Below, piece by piece: positions 62,355-64,000 of a stretch of 64,000 bases of DNA (positions within the stretch are counted from its first letter, which is position 1; the number at the start of each line of letters is the position of its first letter). The translations under genes and the position numbers were made by a program. The DNA is from Gemmatimonadota bacterium (GTDB taxonomy: Bacteria; Gemmatimonadota; Gemmatimonadetes; Longimicrobiales; Gaopeijiaceae): NCBI GenBank assembly GCA_022823145.1, contig JAJDXS010000080.1, positions 124,001-188,000 of the forward strand, in the 5' to 3' direction. The notes under the pieces are model-generated. The model was not told the DNA's origin. It was given only the letters and a program-made list of their open reading frames with translations, and searched no databases.

Positions 62355-64000
62355 AGGGCTCCATCGGGGCGATCACCAACCTTCTCAGGAGCTATAGGGA
62401 TCACTCCGAGCTCAAGCCCCTGACTCTCCTGCGCTTCGGAGTCCTCCTCGCCCTCGTCGTCGCTCTCTTTTCGGTGACCTTCCACGTGCTCATGGCCCAC
62501 GAAGGCCAGCGGCACGACTGGTTTACGGGCATCTACTGGACGCTCACGACGATGACCACGCTGGGATATGGGGACATCGTCTTCCAGTCGGATCTCGGAC
62601 ACGTCTTCAGCATGGTGGTGCTGATAACCGGCGTGATCCTCCTGCTCATCGTCCTCCCCTTCGCGTTCATCCGTTTCTTCTACGCTCCCTGGCTGGAAGC
62701 ACAGCTCAAGACCCGGGTCAGCACACGCGTGCCCCATCACCTTGCCGGGCACGTGATCATCAGCAACTACGACGCCGAGGCCGACGAACTCATCGAACAA
62801 CTCGCGCACGCCGGAATCGGGAGCGTGGTGATCGAGTCCGACCCGGTGCGGGCCGCCTCGATGCATGCGGACAAGGTGCCGGTGGTGCGCGGGGAGCTGG
62901 GGGTGCGGGCCACCTACGAGAGCTGCGCCTTCGAACGGGCGAGGCTCCTGCTGGCGAATTCGACGGATGTGATCAACACCAACATCGTGCTGACCGCCCG
63001 TGAGGTGTCGGAGCGGGTGCCGATCGTGGCCACCGCCGTAAGTCCCAAGGCGGAGGCCGTGCTGCAACTGGCCGGGGCCAATCAGGTCGTGCTGACCACC
63101 CGGCGGCTCGGCAGGCACCTGGCCAACCGGGTGCCGGTCGGATCGGTCCGCGCACTGACCGTTGGTCGTTACAGAACGGTCTCGATCGCCGAGTTCCCCA
63201 TTCGCAACACACGGCTCGGCGGGCTCACGCTGAGGGATGCCGAGGTACGGACACAAACCGGTGTGACCGTGTTCGCCGTCGCCAAGCGCGGACATCTGGA
63301 GCCGGGGTTGCCCGACACCGAACTGCGGGAGGACTGCATCGGGCTGGCCGTGGGAAGTCCCCGTCAGGTGAGGGCCCTCAGCGGGTATCTGGGCGGCAGC
63401 GTCTCGGGCGCCGGCCGCGTGGTGGTGATCGGCGGTGGCCCCGTGGGGTGCCAGGTCGCACGGGCACTCGATCGACGGGGGGCATCGGTTCGGATCGTGG
63501 AGCGCGATCCGCAGCTCCGTGAGAGCATCGCGGAGGTCACGACGGACGTGGTGATCGGGGACATGACGGACGACCGGGTCATCGAGCGGGCAGGGATCAG
63601 GACCGCGGCTTCCCTGGTGCTGACCACCAACGACGACGCGACCAACATCTTCCTCGCCGTGTACTGCCGGAAGCTCAACCCCGACGCGATCATCATCAGC
63701 CGGATCACCCACCCCTCCAACGTCGAGGCCATCCACCGGGCCGGCGCCGACTTCGCCGTCAGCGACTCCCAGATCAAGATCCAGTCGGTTCTGGCGGCGG
63801 TCAGGGGAACCGAGCCGATGATCCTGGGCGAAGGTCTCGACCTGTTCACCGCCGAAGTGCCCCGCTCGCTGGAAGGAACGCCGCTCGTGGACAGCGGAAT
63901 CCTGGCGCGCACGGGCCTCGCCGTAGTCGCCATCGAAGGGAATGGAGTGGTTGAACCCCACCCACGGCCGGAGCGCGAGCTCAGCCGCGGCGAACGCGTA
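62351..64000 (+). CDS. Two-TM potassium channel with two RCK (TrkA-N) domains, 3' end outside window
   Basis: The frame is open for 550 codons to the window end. TM1 is at about 25-48. The pore has the K+ selectivity filter TLGYGD (residues 70-75) in TTMTTLGYGDIVF, and TM2 is at about 84-108. Then come two RCK regions: the first at about 131-340 (HVIISNYDAEADELIEQL, degenerate GxGxxG) and the second from about 357 (GRVVVIGGGPVGCQVARALD, with IVERD). Both have the ligand-sensing Rossmann plus TrkA-C-like form. Bacterial channels with fused tandem RCK are known (e.g. GsuK). It is divergent from the cotransporter. Confidence 0.9.
   Translation, partial: MKGSIGAITNLLRSYRDHSELKPLTLLRFGVLLALVVALFSVTFHVLMAHEGQRHDWFTGIYWTLTTMTTLGYGDIVFQSDLGHVFSMVVLITGVILLLIVLPFAFIRFFYAPWLEAQLKTRVSTRVPHHLAGHVIISNYDAEADELIEQLAHAGIGSVVIESDPVRAASMHADKVPVVRGELGVRATYESCAFERARLLLANSTDVINTNIVLTAREVSERVPIVATAVSPKAEAVLQLAGANQVVLTTRRLGRHLANRVPVGSVRALTVGRYRTVSIAEFPIRNTRLGGLTLRDAEVRTQTGVTVFAVAKRGHLEPGLPDTELREDCIGLAVGSPRQVRALSGYLGGSVSGAGRVVVIGGGPVGCQVARALDRRGASVRIVERDPQLRESIAEVTTDVVIGDMTDDRVIERAGIRTAASLVLTTNDDATNIFLAVYCRKLNPDAIIISRITHPSNVEAIHRAGADFAVSDSQIKIQSVLAAVRGTEPMILGEGLDLFTAEVPRSLEGTPLVDSGILARTGLAVVAIEGNGVVEPHPRPERELSRGERV

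Noticed and set aside
62258-63961. A 567-codon minus-strand frame over the K+ channel
   Set aside because: The plus strand encodes an obvious channel with TLGYGD filter and two RCK domains; the minus reading is His/Arg-rich and motif-free.
1-64000. CRISPR arrays, rRNA operons, complete insertion sequences or prophage genes
   Set aside because: No regularly spaced repeats, rRNA sequence, transposase or phage structural genes were seen on either strand.

Overview
This is a GC-rich, gene-dense bacterial chromosome segment. The gene set fits a Gram-negative member of the FCB superphylum, most likely Gemmatimonadota. The supporting signs are a SusC/RagA TonB-dependent receptor with its SusD/RagB lipoprotein, a DnaG primase whose zinc ligands are replaced as in some Bacteroidota, a Rex redox regulator, many GTG/TTG starts and 1-4 nt gene overlaps. 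The phylum is an inference from gene content; no rRNA is present. There is no CRISPR array, prophage or complete insertion sequence.

1-8.3 kb (+): S41 C-terminal processing protease (5' end at the window edge), type II asparaginase, ObgE, DprA, HemW, HrcA and DnaJ, mostly overlapping. 8.36-8.8 kb (-): an orphan hypothetical gene. 8.9-17.2 kb (+): a housekeeping run of YqeY-like protein, MutS2, DnaG, a coiled-coil zinc-ribbon protein, RecJ, RsmD and CoaD. 17.15-22.2 kb (+): a short Pta, a STAS anti-anti-sigma factor, a fused RsbW-like kinase/PP2C phosphatase, RsmA, Rex (with a perfect Rex operator over its own start) and a DnaQ-like exonuclease.

22.3-28.3 kb (+): acyl-CoA metabolism (thiolase, 3-hydroxyacyl-CoA dehydrogenase, acyl-CoA dehydrogenase), BioY, a CPBP protease, and glyA broken by one extra base. 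28.3-33.9 kb (+): a Minf_1886-type protein, a mini zinc ribbon, the NAD(P)HX repair enzyme Nnr, ThiL, PlsC, enolase and an FtsB-like divisome protein. A slipin gene (-) converges on ftsB, with an AT-rich tandem repeat between them. A tRNA with anticodon CAT follows.

35.2-42.1 kb: an RDD-SpoIIM fusion (+) converges on a five-gene (-) operon: MoxR ATPase, DUF58, DUF4350, DUF4129 and a polytopic membrane protein. These are probably one functional module, transcribed from both sides. 42.2-47.1 kb: an exported DUF1028 protein, endonuclease IV and a 977-residue FAD/Fe-S D-2-hydroxyacid dehydrogenase of the YdiJ type. 47.4-51.7 kb (-): the SusC/SusD pair. 51.9-58.6 kb (+): TRAP transporter (dctPQM), a crotonase-fold protein without the catalytic glutamates, a CaiB/BaiF CoA-transferase and a secreted CocE-type hydrolase, suggesting uptake and CoA activation of an organic acid. 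58.6-64 kb: an ion/osmotic group of MscS channel (+), SLC12-like cation-chloride cotransporter (-) and a K+ channel with two RCK domains (+) that runs off the window.

The most unexpected non-coding signal is a small AT-rich element, AYGTAAA-N9-ACAT followed by a TGTC-like end. It occurs at 33.9, 47.25 and 59.78 kb with identical spacing each time, always between genes and twice containing a stop codon. No intergenic stretch exceeds 300 bases.
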